From Pomphorhynchus laevis (Eukaryota; Acanthocephala; Palaeacanthocephala; Echinorhynchida; Pomphorhynchidae), in contig WNNJ02003537.1 in NCBI GenBank assembly GCA_012934845.2, forward strand, positions 62,001 to 126,000: a DNA stretch of 64,000 nucleotides, written 5' to 3'. The notes beneath the pieces were generated by a model. The model made no database searches, had not been told where the DNA came from, and saw only the letters and a program-made list of their open reading frames with translations. The position numbers and the translations under genes are program-made. The first letter of the stretch is position 1. Every line of letters starts with the position of its first letter. This document shows positions 37,301 through 48,608 of this stretch, one piece after another.

Positions 37301-37655
37301 TAATTAGACCTAATAATATAATTTTAGCTTTTATCAAATGATGTAAGTGACTACACATTATCATTTGAAAAATTATTGCTAGTCATAAAAGTAGAAATTC
37401 GGTTTTAAAATTTTAATATTTTCTTTAAAATTCACTTATTTAATGCCTATAATATTTTGATGTTTTAGCCACCCTACACCATTTGATAAAACTACGTGGC
37501 CGCTTTATCAATATCCGCAAAGAAGTTACATTAAAATTAGTGCAAATTCATGTGAAGCAAGATCATCATGGATATCAAAGCATTGCTACTTGTGGAATGA
37601 ATTTATGCCAGAATTTATGAAAGTTGCTGGTAATTTTTATTTTAATAAAGATTGA
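34345..37655 (+). CDS. Acetylcholinesterase-type carboxylesterase, about 629 aa, two exons
   Basis: Exon 1 is 34345-36047 (donor GTGAGT) and exon 2 is 37469-37655 (acceptor TTTTAG); both phases agree across the split GG|C codon. A short hydrophobic signal peptide (VSFLIFISMTLS) implies secretion or export. The triad is Ser229 (GESSGA), Glu383 (NADEGTYF) and His526 (GTLHGDEI). The oxyanion loop YGGGF and the choline-site Trp110 (MWLPNDNMSEDC) are present, so acetylcholine hydrolysis is likely. Exon 2 holds the conserved end of the domain (WPLYQYP, CYLWNEFMPEFMKVAG). The intron position matches vertebrate ACHE. After VAG the frame can read on through a possible donor (GGTAAT) to GNFYFNKD and stop, with AATAAA at 37643. 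That gives a tail with no cysteine and no tetramer peptide. An unseen alternative C-terminal exon remains possible. Confidence 0.92.
36100..36530. repeat. Foldback element in the cholinesterase intron, copy 1
   Basis: Arms of about 95 bp (36313-36408 and 36421-36523) include ATAGCCTACTGCTATCATCTTCAGGA and its inverse, with a loop of only about 12 bases. The left flank is the AAGATTTTCCGCTAATG end of the dispersed family, then AATCCATCAATTTAAATCC-type short repeats. Confidence 0.88.
36590..36985. repeat. Foldback element in the cholinesterase intron, copy 2
   Basis: Near-duplicate of copy 1 with the same flank. Its arms (about 36775-36865 and 36905-36980) again hold CCTACTGCTATCATCTTCAGG and its inverse. 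The loop has gained an extra partial ATCATCTTCATTCATCTGCT repeat. Together the two copies form a direct segmental duplication of about 490 bp. Confidence 0.88.
37643..37648 (+). terminator. Candidate poly(A) signal AATAAA of the cholinesterase gene
   Basis: AATAAA overlaps the last codons of the read-through end of exon 2. Use of it would require termination within or just after the stop codon region, so it is only a weak candidate. Confidence 0.3.
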
Positions 37656-38399
37656 ATAGTGAGAAGTTGAAGGACGTGTATTGATATGATTATCATCAAA
37701 TATTTGATGATAAAATATTCTTTGATGATAAGGAAACAATATAATCACGAAACATGTAAGATATAACGATATTTCAAATTATTTATTTAATAAATTAAAT
37801 TTATATATTGAATTAAATTGTTAATATAACGAATTTGAATATTTTCATAATATTAATTTAATTAATGCATAATCTTCAAATTATATGATCATTGTAAACA
37901 TAATTTAATGTTATTATGTTGATTAAATAAGCCCACTTCCGATTTTTGTATATGGGGAAATAAATATAATTGTAACATGAAACGCAGCAAACTGTATAAA
38001 GTAATAATGTTAAGCTTTAATACAACGTTTAGAAAAGTTATAATACAAAGTTATAATACAAAGTTATAATACGTAGTTATAAGGCAAAGTTATAATACAA
38101 AGTCATAATAAACATAAAGTATTATTAGATGTATTTAATTAGCTTGTTAAATAAACGATTTAATAAAAAACAAAATTTAACATTTATGTCACTATAAAGC
38201 GAATTATATTTAGCTAATTTTATTTTTTATTCGAACAACCTTTATTTGTCCTTATAAATTTTATTCATCAAAACAGAAAGTGGTTTTAATGTACATTTAA
38301 AAGCACAACATATGAACACAGGTTTTATTAAATTTTTGTAATTTTGGATTCCAATATAATATAGGTATAGTTTTATTATCTGATTCAACCTTTATACCC
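37656..38399. other. AT-rich spacer with a short 15-bp tandem repeat
   Basis: Around 38034-38110 a unit like AAAGTTATAATACAA repeats about five times imperfectly. The rest shows no gene. Confidence 0.5.
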
Positions 38400-39300
38400 T
38401 TTTTATCCATTATAGACTTACTACGTTCATATGTTGGATCAGACTACTCAACTTACTACGTTCATATGTTGGATTTACATTTAAATCATTAGAATTAACC
38501 TCTTTCATTAGTATATCATAATAAAGCTTTTTGCATATGAAGACAAAGTTATTACTAGCTTTATCAATAGTTGTTATTATATAGTTATCATTTAATTTAG
38601 TAAGTTCTTTATACATATCTTTATTAATTTTATCTTTCCTTTTATAATTGTTTGTTATTTTCATTTTCTCATTAATTTTATATAATATGTAAGTAATATC
38701 TAATATATGTTTCCCACATATTTGATGTATTTAAGCTTTTACTATTCATCAGCTTACAAAAGTAAGCATTTTACTCATTATATAACGAATTATCTGAGAC
38801 TTGTTTTCGTCTGAAATTTGTTTATGAAAATTTTGGTATCAAATATAATATAGGTACAGTTTTATTATCTGATTCAACCTTAATACCCTTTTTATTTATT
38901 ATAGAGCAGTGACTTGTAATAATTGTTTCTAAACTTAAATCACTACATTCATATGTTTTGTTTATATTTAAATCATTATAATTAACTTATTTCATCAGTA
39001 TATCATAATAAAGTTTTATTGCATATGAAGACAAAGTTATTACTAGCTTTATCAATAGTTGTTATTATATAGTTATGCTTTAATTTGGTAAGTTCTAAAT
39101 ACATATCTTTATTAATTTGATTTTCCTTTTATAATTGTCTCTTATTTTCATTTTCTCATTAATTTTATCTTTAATGTAAGTTTTCCAAACGTTTATCTTT
39201 GATGTATTTAAGTATCGACATTAATCAGCTTAGCAAACTAAGCATTTAAGTCATTATATAACGAATTGTAAATTTAATTTTTATTATTCGATCTATATTT
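38400..39300 (-). mobile_element. Penelope-like RT N-terminal remnants, duplicated
   Basis: The minus frame 38664-38410 reads NYIITTIDKASNNFVFICKK then LYYDILMKEV, the start of the RT domain in the same YIDD group as 18.2 kb. A second, more decayed copy of the same stretch lies at about 38780-39200 (both contain TGCATATGAAGACAAAGTTA on the plus strand). Traces of a third are seen at 39390-39760. The copies are head to tail, as Penelope-like elements often are. All are broken. Confidence 0.55.
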
Positions 39301-39489
39301 ATACCCATTTGATAGCATTTTTCTTAATTTATTATTTCCAATTAATTCTAGATTTTGGGTTTATTCTAGATTCTACGTTTAAAAATGTAGAATTTTTCAC
39401 AATAAAGTTTTTTAGATACAAAATCAATGTTATTGCTAGTTATAATCCAAATTTATATACTTATATTAATAAACATTATATAATAATAT

Positions 39490-42400
39490 AATAATATTGT
39501 ATTAATATAATATTAATATTTAAATATAATATATTAATATAATATATTAATAAATTAATTTACTTATATTAAGCATAATATCAATATACTTTTATATTAA
39601 TATACTTATCTTTAAACAGTTATTCTAATTTACATATAAAGACAAAAATATCGCTATTTATAATACAAAGTTATATAATTGCTCCATTGTATATTATATA
39701 CAAAATATATAATACAAACTAAATCAATTGTTGTTTTTATATAGTAATATTTTAACTTAGTAAATTCGAAATGCAAATTTGAATTTGCATTTAGATGCAA
39801 ATTTGTAATTTTTTCTTTCAATTTTTATATATCCTTTTATAAAAGGATAGATAAAATTACGTTAATTTATTTTCTTTTCGATTTTATAAAATAAAAATGT
39901 TCTTTCCATATTTTCCCTTTAATGTATGTATACTTTTCGTTATTAATCCGCTTATATAATAAACGATTAAAAATATAATTAATTTGCGATGATTTATAAA
40001 ATATTACCTGGTAATAATTAATTGTTAATCCTGAAGATACCTGAAGTTGAAAGAAATTGAGACATATATGTATATCCAATCATCTTTTATTGTTTCAGGT
40101 TTTCTTGGTTTTGTTTCTTTGTCATTGAGATTTTCGCTCTGAAATTAATGTACATGAAATTTATGTAGATTACGGCTAAGTTGTACTTAAAAAATAAAAG
40201 GGTATCGATATTTGCAAATATATTGAAATATCAAAATACAATGTAAATATTAAAATTTTTTATTGAATTTACAAAAATATCTTTTCGTTGTACATAAACA
40301 AAAAGTGTTCAATAAATTTTATAAAAAATTTAAAGACTTAAAGATGTTTTATCGATTGTATTCATTTAGGTGTGAATATAGAGAACAAATACACAAACAA
40401 TCATAAGGTGATTTTAACAAGGCGAATTTACACATGGGTGGTATCATATTGCGTCGTTTCTCTGTTGTTTAATACCCAGTGACTATTTGGTAAATTCCTT
40501 TAAATCTAAGTAGCTGATTGAATGGGCCATTTGCGAACACTCATGTCATTAAATATACGCCTGCTAACAAAATTAAATCGTGAACTGAATTGGAAAACAG
40601 TGGAACAGATGTTTATAACATATTTTTTAGTTCGTTGAACTAACTGCCGTATGAAACCGTGTAATTTATTTATTTTGTAAATGTATTTTAGGTTAGTACA
40701 AAAATGTCTATAAAAATTATTAACCAAAAAATTCTATTTTGCTAAAATGTTAATGTCATTTTTAAATGTAAAATGCATTCCCCTAACAGTCTCTAAAATT
40801 TCAGGATTAATAATCAGCAATTTATAGCAAGGAATTTAGTTCAATACGTAGAGCAAAGTCTAACCGATTACAACATGTCCCACATCATTAAAATTGATTG
40901 ATCAAGCATCATAAAGATTGCCACTATTTCAGGAATTTTTAAAGTCTAATTTAAATAACAGCCTCATTAATATACAAATATTTTAAGTAAATACTAATTG
41001 CTTTCTAACAAAAACAAATTTCCACATGCAGCTTCATTTCTTTAGTATTTAAATTCGAACATGACGATTATAACGATTAAAAATTTTAAGGGTCAGATGA
41101 ACAAAATTCACAAGTTCTTGAATTTGTTCATTCTCAATTAAAGTAAGGTTATTATTTATTTTTATTTATTTTATTTTTATTTATTATCAATATCTTATTA
41201 TTATATCTTATATGTATATAAGATAAACATTTATATCTTATATTTTATTTATTTTTATTAATTTATTTTATAATTATATTAAATACGTAGACTCAGTTTG
41301 CTAAATTGAATTGATTTTCTTATATTCTCAGTATAGATATGTTTATTTCTTGTAAAAATTGGTCCATTTTTAGCTTGAATACATTTTTAAATCAGTTCCG
41401 ATTCGCTTATAACCATTTACTAATAAGCTCGGATTAGTAAATTCTAGATCTTTTTCGATTATTGCAAATTCAAATTTTTATAATTTGCTTATTATTTAAT
41501 TCCGTTTATTTATTGATAATTATTATTTTGCATATTCTTAATTAATAATTAATTAATAATATGTAATAATATTAATAATTTGTAAATTATCAATATCTTA
41601 TTATTATATCTTATATGTATATAAGATAAACATTTATATCTTATATTTTATATTATATATATGCTATTTGCCTATTTCGCATATTTTGTGATCATATTAT
41701 TATTTTTCCAGTTCAGGTTTATTATCTTTACTTTTATTGCTTTTGGTGCTTTCATTATCAAACTGTTTTTCTTCTGTTCAATTTGTAATTTGCCTATTTC
41801 GCGTTAAATTACATCTAAATTATAACTGCATCCTGGGTTTATCGTTTATATTCTTCATTTGCACAAATGTGTCGCCATTACAGGGTATATATTATTTTTC
41901 CCAATGGTCGAGGATGAAGAACAACGTTTTAAGAGAGAGAGCTGTTGTAATAGTAAACCAATATCAGCAGTATTTTGAATTAAGAAAAGTCTCTATGATG
42001 GGACTTGAACCACTTTCTATCTTATGGTAAATACGAAACTGTTATACGGAAACTACAAATTTCAATTGATACTTACATTATTGACTTGATAATTACAACA
42101 GTTTTACTATTTAGCTATCTAATTTATTATACTTTTAATAAATTTTGCTTAATTATATATTGAGTAAGAAAGGGTTAATCGAAAATATATTTTACAGTCT
42201 GACCTGAGATTTAGCAAAGCTTAAGCTTTAAATAAGTTTGAGTTTTGCATAAATAGCTTTGCATTGCAATTATTTTTATAGTTTCAGAAAACGTTTGTTC
42301 TAGCTGATATGTGTTCAAATTTGTCTTAAATATTTAAGCCAAATCGAATTTTAACTTTTTTTACAAAACTTTCTCGACATACAAGCTTATTTTTAAATCA

Positions 42401-42769
42401 GAGATATTGTCATATATTGTACATGATTTTGTGCTGAATGAACATCTCAATGAGCGTTGCGATTAGATGAGCAAATTATTAGTCATTAATAAACTATTAA
42501 ATTACGAGTGAATATCGTTTATCAAATTCAGACTCTAAATTTAGGTATAAGGAAAACCGTAACATTATTTTCATTCCTATAATTAATAAAATAATATCCA
42601 AATACCGGGATGTTAGCCATAAGAAATAACTTTATTAGTTGAGATAAGCGTAAATGAATTGAAGAGTTACGTTTATGAGGATTCAAAACCTTACGATGTC
42701 AAAGACAGATCCCTCCTTTTATAATTAATTCTAGAATTGAGGAAATAGAATAGACATTCATAATTGTGG
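39490..42769. other. AT-rich DNA with small palindromes and direct repeats; no gene supported
   Basis: 39480-39610 is a TAATATAATATTAA microsatellite-like run. 39767-39800 has an ATGCAAATT palindrome, and 39829-39849 holds TATCCTTTTATAAAAGGATA. A segment reading ATCTTATATGTATATAAGAT occurs at about 41200 and again at about 41605. The family end motif TTAAATACGTAGACTCAGTT is at 41285. The 97-codon frame at 41737-42030 was considered as a cholinesterase C-terminal exon and not accepted. Confidence 0.45.
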
Positions 42770-43640
42770 TGGACATACACTTTATATCGTAAAGATGAGA
42801 TATTTAAATTTACCAGAAACATATTTTTGCATGAGCATTCATGCATACCATATAATATAAAATATAATACATTAAATAATGAAATTTTAAGAATTGCAAC
42901 AATATGTAACGATATTGGTTTTCTTCAAAATCATTAAAATAATTTAATAGATGCATATTTTAAACTATGTTACTATAAAAATAACATCAAGCAGAAAATA
43001 GTAAAATATATAAATCAACATAATAATATAAAGAATAAATTTAAACTCTTAAGTGGCAAATTTTTATGGATGGATAATAAATAATATACTTTGCATTAGA
43101 ATAAGATACTAGATAGTTATTTCAGAGGAAATACATCATTAGCATGTATTTGGCCCCGCTGCTATGTTGGGTAGAGGAGTTAGGGGCCGAAACCTGATAG
43201 CATAGCAGTTCCTCCTGATGACCTCTAATTCTTATTCTGATACAACATCTGTTATTTATTAGTCAATTCATAAAAATGACGTTTAATCATTTAATTTAAT
43301 AGATGCATATTTTAAACTAGGTTACTATAAAAATATCATCAAACAGAAAATAGTAAAATATATAAATCAACACAATAATATAAAGAATAAATTTAAAATA
43401 ACGGAAATTTTTTATGAATGGATAATAAATAATACACTCTGTATTAGAATAAGATACTAGATAGTTTTATCAGAGGAAATACATCATTAGCATGTATTTG
43501 GCCCCGCTGCTATGTTGGGTAGAGGAGTTAGGGGCCGAAACCTGATAACATAGCAGTTCCTTCTGATGACCTCTAATCCTTATTCTGATACATAGTTTGT
43601 TATCTATTAGTAAATCAGTAAAAATTGATTTTTATTTTTA
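42770..43640 (+). mobile_element. Penelope-like element 3' end with a 352-bp tandem terminal repeat
   Basis: A frame at about 42780-43065 reads TLYRKDEIFKFTRNIF, PYNIKYNTLNNEILRIATIC, FLQNH*NNLIDAYF, KLCYYKNNIKQKIVKYI: the C-terminal RT/thumb of the family seen at 18.2 kb, with one stop. From 42941 the segment starting AATTTAATAGATGCATATTT repeats at 43293 (352-bp period). Each repeat ends with the structured core: GGCCCCGCTGCTATG, then GGGGCCGAAACCTGAT, then CATAGCAG. Head-to-tail terminal repeats are the normal arrangement of Penelope-like elements, and this ties the dispersed repeats elsewhere in the window to that element. Confidence 0.65.
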
Positions 43641-45044
43641 ATTTCAGTTTATAATTCATCTTGATATAAATTATATAAAATCTTATAACAATTATTTATT
43701 ATTAATTAATTTTTTATTATTTAACTATTTAACTTTTATTTTGCTTTATTTTTAATTTGCAATATAAAATACATAGACTCAGTTAGCTTATTTAATTTGG
43801 TAAAACGTTTTCAATAGCTAACCAACCAGTACACCCTGAAGTGTATTGATAAATACGCAGTGATAAAGACGTCCACAGCTCGTTTTATCCTGGCTTATAT
43901 CCTAAGTATATAACAAAATTAACAAATTTGATTTGAGACGGTTTGCTTACACGAATCATAAATATAAGGGATATGATGTTTTTTAGCCATTACTTAAAGT
44001 TTTGTTATAAGGATTTAAAATTGTATTAAAGTAAAAATTTTATTAGGTCAATCTCACGTTACTTTCAACTGGGATGAATATATGCCGATTGGAAACCAGA
44101 CCATTTTTATTAGATCAAAGTTGCACTACCTTTGTTGTTCTGACAAGATAATTTCAGAAAATGCGATAGTTGAATCATTTTAGTCAGGACACTGAATAAA
44201 TGATTGACTTAATCATCCAGCTTTGCTGGATGATATGGTATTACTCATGAACCAAAAACGTGACAATTATAAATTGAGTAATCTTATAAATTGATGTTGA
44301 AATTAAACTTTGAATTTAAAAAACGACACCATCTAAGCGGATATGCAATTACAAAAAGGGAATAAGTAATTCATTATTTTGGAAATCATAAGGGAGATTG
44401 TAAAGGGTAATTTTAACTTGAATGTAAGTGATGATCGATCGTTATATTCTCCTTGAGTGATAAGTCGAAATATAATCTATTAAAAATATTTGCTAAAACC
44501 GTTAGCTGTATAGTTAAGCTTGAAACGGAATTTTTCTCTTGATGATCTCCACCTATTTGGCAATTCTGCATTGCCAAAATATAATGTTTTATTGATATAT
44601 ATAACTGTTATTTTATTGTTAATTATAAAATAAGAATGAATTTAATGTGCGCTCAAAGCTAAAAGTGTTTAACCATTAGTAAATGAAATAGCTAGATGTT
44701 CAAATAGTAAAACATATAGTGATACTCTTAGCGCATAGCTAATATATCTTGACTATTCGCAAAATGAAACTAGACATTTTGTTTCTAGCTGTAAATAGCT
44801 TCTGACACATCGCTTGAACGATATGACACATTCGTCGCTAAGTGAAACAACATTGTTAATCACAAGATATCACAGTTATTTTTCAGTAAATAAAAATGTG
44901 AGAACAAATATTCATATAAAATAAATTATTCCTAGAAAGAATTAAATTAAAAAAATTATTTTTTATCAGGCTACTTTAACAAAATTTTCCGTGATAGCCA
45001 TGAGTTAAAATGCGTCATATTAGCAGACTGTGTGTATTGCAATC
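43641..45044. other. AT-rich spacer
   Basis: The family end motif AATACATAGACTCAGTTAGC is at about 43770. Otherwise no gene or repeat recognised. Confidence 0.4.
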
Positions 45045-45772
45045 CATAGAACTATCTGTTTGTAAATCAGCGTATTTCTGAATTCAATATACACTTTAAA
45101 TGTTTTTATCAAGAAGGAATATACATTTCTGAGATATTCGGTCATGTTTAAGTGGCAACTAGGGACATACTTCAGTTGAACCTGATGCAAATGTTAACGG
45201 TGATGACTAAACGCGGTATGCCAACTGTTCGCTTAACAAAGCGCACTTCAATTGGTTTAATTGCCTGAAATCATTACTGGAAAAATCCTTACATATTGCA
45301 GAATGCCATAAGAAATTATAGGCAACATCATGACATCAAAATAAGGTTATCTTAGTCTCTTTAAGTCTCACGAGGCAAGGCTTCGTAAAATGCATATTGT
45401 TGTATTATATATTGTATATTTAGCTGTGTATATTGTAATATCCGTGACTATACACTGTATAAATGATGATAGTGAAGTTTAAAGGATTCATATGTATCGA
45501 TATCTGCAATACGTCTTATATTTATGCAATATGTAATGATCTTTCCAGTAATAATTTCGGACAATTAATCCAATGTTAAGCGAACAGTTGACATAACGCT
45601 TTTAGTCATCATCGACGACATTTGCATTATGTTCAACTGAAGTATGTTCTAAGTTGCAACTTGAGCATGCCCGAATATCTCAAAAATGCATATTCCTTTT
45701 TGATGAAAATGTCTAAAGTGGATATGGAATTCACAAATACGCTGATTTACAAAACAGATATTTGAAAGTACT
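45045..45772. repeat. Large inverted repeat, about 255-bp arms
   Basis: The left arm (about 45045-45301) and right arm (about 45519-45772) are inverted copies at roughly 80% identity by eye. Landmarks: TTTGTAAATCAGCGTATTT, CATACTTCAGTTGAAC, GATGACTAAA and CAACTGTTCGCTTAAC appear in the left arm and as complements in the right arm. The loop is about 215 bp with no ORF. Target duplications are not evident. Likely an old foldback or a non-autonomous DNA element. Confidence 0.8.
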
Positions 45773-45775
45773 GAT

Positions 45776-46012
45776 ATGCCGATGTCTGGTAATATGATGG
45801 TAGTTGTGGTAACCGAAGAATGCGCGATAAATAGAAAAGTTAATGCATTTGGTCAAAAAGGCGGAATCCGTAACAAAGCGGAACAAACGCTGAAGAAAAT
45901 TGATAACTGGTGCAAATTATCGCGATATTTGAAGTATATAACTCACGATTATATTATTTTTAAACAACTTGCTAGAAAAAACACCGAGATAATGGGTTTA
46001 AGTGTAGAATAA
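45776..46012 (+). CDS. Hypothetical ORF, unidentified, 78 codons
   Basis: It starts right at the edge of the right arm of the inverted repeat. The translation is protein-like (VNAFGQKGGIRNKAEQTLKK, IDNWCKLSRYLKYITHDYII) and basic, but no family is recognised. It could be a terminal exon or part of a decayed element. Confidence 0.3.
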   Translation: MPMSGNMMVVVVTEECAINRKVNAFGQKGGIRNKAEQTLKKIDNWCKLSRYLKYITHDYIIFKQLARKNTEIMGLSVE

Positions 46013-46260
46013 GTTTTCTTATAACAATTGTTTATAATTATTTATTATCTAAATATTAAATTTTGATTTATTGATTTAGCATTATTATTTATTTTTATGA
46101 ATTTATTATTTAATTTTATAATTATATTAAATACGTAGACTCAGTAAGCTGATTCGATTTATAATGAAAAACCTTTCCCTTTTTGTTTTAAGTGTTGAAC
46201 AAATTTTACTTTTTAAAGTGTTGTTTTTTCAAGTGTTAATAGTCCGTTTTCAAGAGTTAC
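46013..46260 (+). repeat. Solo end of the dispersed AT-rich family
   Basis: TTAAATACGTAGACTCAGTA followed by GCTGATTCGATTT (46128-46160) matches the ends at 18015, 41285 and 43770. Confidence 0.55.
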
Positions 46261-46399
46261 ATCTTTAACTGTCTAAGAGACGCTAAAAATGATTACGATT
46301 ATTATTATTAATTGACAACAAATTGAGCCGAGGTTCTTTACAAGTTGCTTCACAAGAAATAAAAAGAATAAAAAGAATAAGAGTCGATTCGTTCCTCCC

Positions 46400-47620
46400 T
46401 CATCAGATGAACTACTGAAAATCACACCGTTGTCTTGAGAAGGAAGGGTCATCATCTAGTAGGGCGCAAAAACTTAAAGCAGTAGATGACAAAACGGTCG
46501 CACTCTGAAGCGAATTCCAAGATCGTACGACTCGTTTGGCAAAGCAGGAAACTGCATGCATGTACCTTTGTGTTTTCAGCATCAGGGGGTGTCCGCGAAG
46601 AGAAGGTTGACCTCTCAGTTGCAGTAGATGTGACAGTGGATAATCTTTAGTATGCAGAATTTTCCAACAAGAGAGAGAGATCTTGCTTGTCACGGATATA
46701 TCGCAGACAAGGCATATTTAATATCTGGACGCGTTTCCCGTATCTAAAAATATGCAGCCCTTATACTAATTTAGTTGTTGATCTGAACACTTTCTCCCAT
46801 GCACGACGCTCAAGTAGTTTCGGGATAACAAGCTGGCGATGCGTATAAGATATGGATAAAGAAAAACGCATTTGCTAAGGTATGGTAACATAACGGATCT
46901 ATACATATCAGAGCTCGACGAGTATGTCCTATTAAGCGTTTTGTGATGCAACAGACGTAGTCTGAATGCTTTCCAGTAGATAAGTCAGCACAAACCCAAA
47001 CTCCCAAATCTTTATATGAGTAGGTTCTTTCGATACAAATTGAACCAAACTGGTACTCACCTCCAAGATGATCACATGATGTTCGTGATATACGCATACA
47101 TGTACATTTAGCGGAATTGATCCTCAAGTGATTTCCTTTAGCCCAATTGGATATAACGTCGACGTCGCTGTGTAAATGCTGTTTATCAAGATCGGAAATA
47201 ATAGGTCGCCAAACTTTAAGATCATCTGCATATAATAAACTGAATGAACTGATATTTGGTATCAAATCGTTGATATAAAGACTGAATAAGATGGGACCCA
47301 ATACACTTCCCTGTGGAACACCTAACAACACTGGAAATGGACTCGACAGCGACTCACTTACTCGTACGACACTTTGCCGTTTGGAAAAGAATACACGAAT
47401 CCAGTTTTTGATCCTCTTATCAAGATGAATGTGCTCCAACTTCTCAATAAGACGGGTGTGATTAACTAAGTCGAACGCTTTTGAGAAATCAAAGAAAATG
47501 ACATCAACTAGTATACCTTGATCCTAATAGTGATATAATCTTTATATAAGTAGGTTCTTTCGATACTAATTGAACCAAACTGATACTCACCTCTAAGATG
47601 AGATAGAAAATCTCGAGATA
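46400..47620 (-). mobile_element. CR1-like LINE, RT and C-terminus
   Basis: The minus frame 47439-46810 reads HLDKRIKNWIRVFFSKRQSV, motif B (GVPQGSVLGPILFSLYINDL), the catalytic box LLYADDLKVW and the thumb. The C-terminal domain with RSWNSLQ follows at 46693-46412 in another frame. Upstream (47513-47440) a different frame gives the FDLVNHT-like motif A region. The RT core is intact for 209 codons; at least two frameshifts separate the pieces. At the 5' side, 47530-47605 repeats an internal segment of the same element (47015-47070, AGTAGGTTCTTTCGATAC), which shows a rearrangement at the junction. Confidence 0.85.
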
Positions 47621-47921
47621 GAAATTTCGAGATAGAAAATCTCGATTTTAGAAATTTTCCGCAAATACTCAGTATATTTGAAATACTTATTTACCCTTAA
47701 CGAATAAAGATTTTGCGTAATAATAACATGAATGACTAAAATTAATGTTTTTATTTTTTAATTTCTATTATATTCCTTCCAACATAATACAGTAAATTGT
47801 CATTCTGACAGCTAAAGCTTTTTTATAAATCCAAATAAATGCTTTAATTGAATTCAGTGGGTAATAAACATAATTAATTTTATGATGTATATAACAATTC
47901 TATTTATTCTGATTGAAGGAA

Positions 47922-47994
47922 TCGGGAAGACTAAACAGCATAAACTGACTCTATGATGTTTCAACTTTTGAATCTCATCAGTAGGGTGCTGCTG
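47922..47994 (-). ncRNA. Hammerhead ribozyme, copy 1
   Basis: Minus strand: CUGAUGA (47981-47975), stem II GAUU/AGUU with loop CAAA, then GAAA, then stem III of 8 of 9 pairs (CAUCAUAGA against UUUAUGCUG, loop GUCAG), then GUU as the cleavage triplet. Stem I starts U-A, A-U, G-C. Core bases are all conserved. Stem II uses wobble pairs where copies 2 and 3 have GACU/AGUC. Confidence 0.72.
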
Positions 47995-48232
47995 CACAAC
48001 TAAATTGAAGTACAGCACCCCAGGACAGCTCACTTGGTCTTTCTAGTACACATCAATGTACTAGAAATTAACGCTGGTGAGAGTATTCATCACGAATAAT
48101 TCGCGCAACAGGACCTAACAAGTAGGATTTAAAAAGCACTATTATCGAGCGCATATACCAAACTCATTCATTGCTAGTGGTAATGAAACGAATGACTTAC
48201 TTTTCCCGCCCATTTCTATTCTTATTGAATGA

Positions 48233-48306
48233 ATCCGGAAGACTCAAACAGCATACACTAACTATACCGTTTCGACTTTTGAGTCTTATCAGTTGGGGAC
48301 TTCCGC
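48233..48306 (-). ncRNA. Hammerhead ribozyme, copy 2 (core mutated)
   Basis: Minus strand: CUGAUAA instead of CUGAUGA (48292-48286), stem II GACU/AGUC with loop CAAA, GAAA, and stem III CGGUAUA against UAUGCUG with loop-side mismatches, then GUU. The conserved G8, a catalytic base in hammerheads, is changed to A, so this copy is predicted to be inactive or very slow. Confidence 0.68.
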
Positions 48307-48534
48307 GCAATTGGGTTGAAGTGCAGCACCCCTAGACAGCTCAATAAGCCATTCTAGTACACATCAATATACTAGAAATTAACGCTGGTGAGAGTATTCA
48401 TCACGAATAATTCGCGCAACAGGGCCTAACAAGTAGGATTTAAAAGCACTACATAAAATGAGCACCTTTATTGCTCGTAGTAATGATATAAATGTATTAC
48501 TTTTCCCGCCAATTTCTTTTCTGATTGAAGGGAT

Positions 48535-48608
48535 CGGGAAGACTCAAACAGCATAAACTAATTTTACGCTGTTTCGACTTTTGAGTCTCATCAGTAGGGA
48601 GTACTACA
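48535..48608 (-). ncRNA. Hammerhead ribozyme, copy 3 (best conserved)
   Basis: Minus strand: CUGAUGA (48594-48588), stem II GACU/AGUC closing loop CAAA, GAAA, then a 9-bp stem III (CAGCGUAAA against UUUAUGCUG, one G-U pair, loop AUUAG), then GUU. Stem I can form ACUC/GAGU with a bulge on the 5' side, the place where natural hammerheads have their loop contact. GUU is an accepted but less efficient triplet than GUC. Confidence 0.75.

Noticed and set aside
41737-42030. Possible C-terminal (tetramerisation-like) exon of the cholinesterase, reading FSQWSRM...NQYQQYF
   Set aside because: The acceptor at 41883 does not keep this frame when joined to the phase-1 end at 37629, and the in-phase reading has no cholinesterase tail features.
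42941-43640. Hammerhead ribozyme in the Penelope-like terminal repeat (CTGATGA and GAAA words are both present)
   Set aside because: The words are in the wrong order and spacing: stem II would leave two extra bases before GAAA, and no NUH site with stem III could be built.
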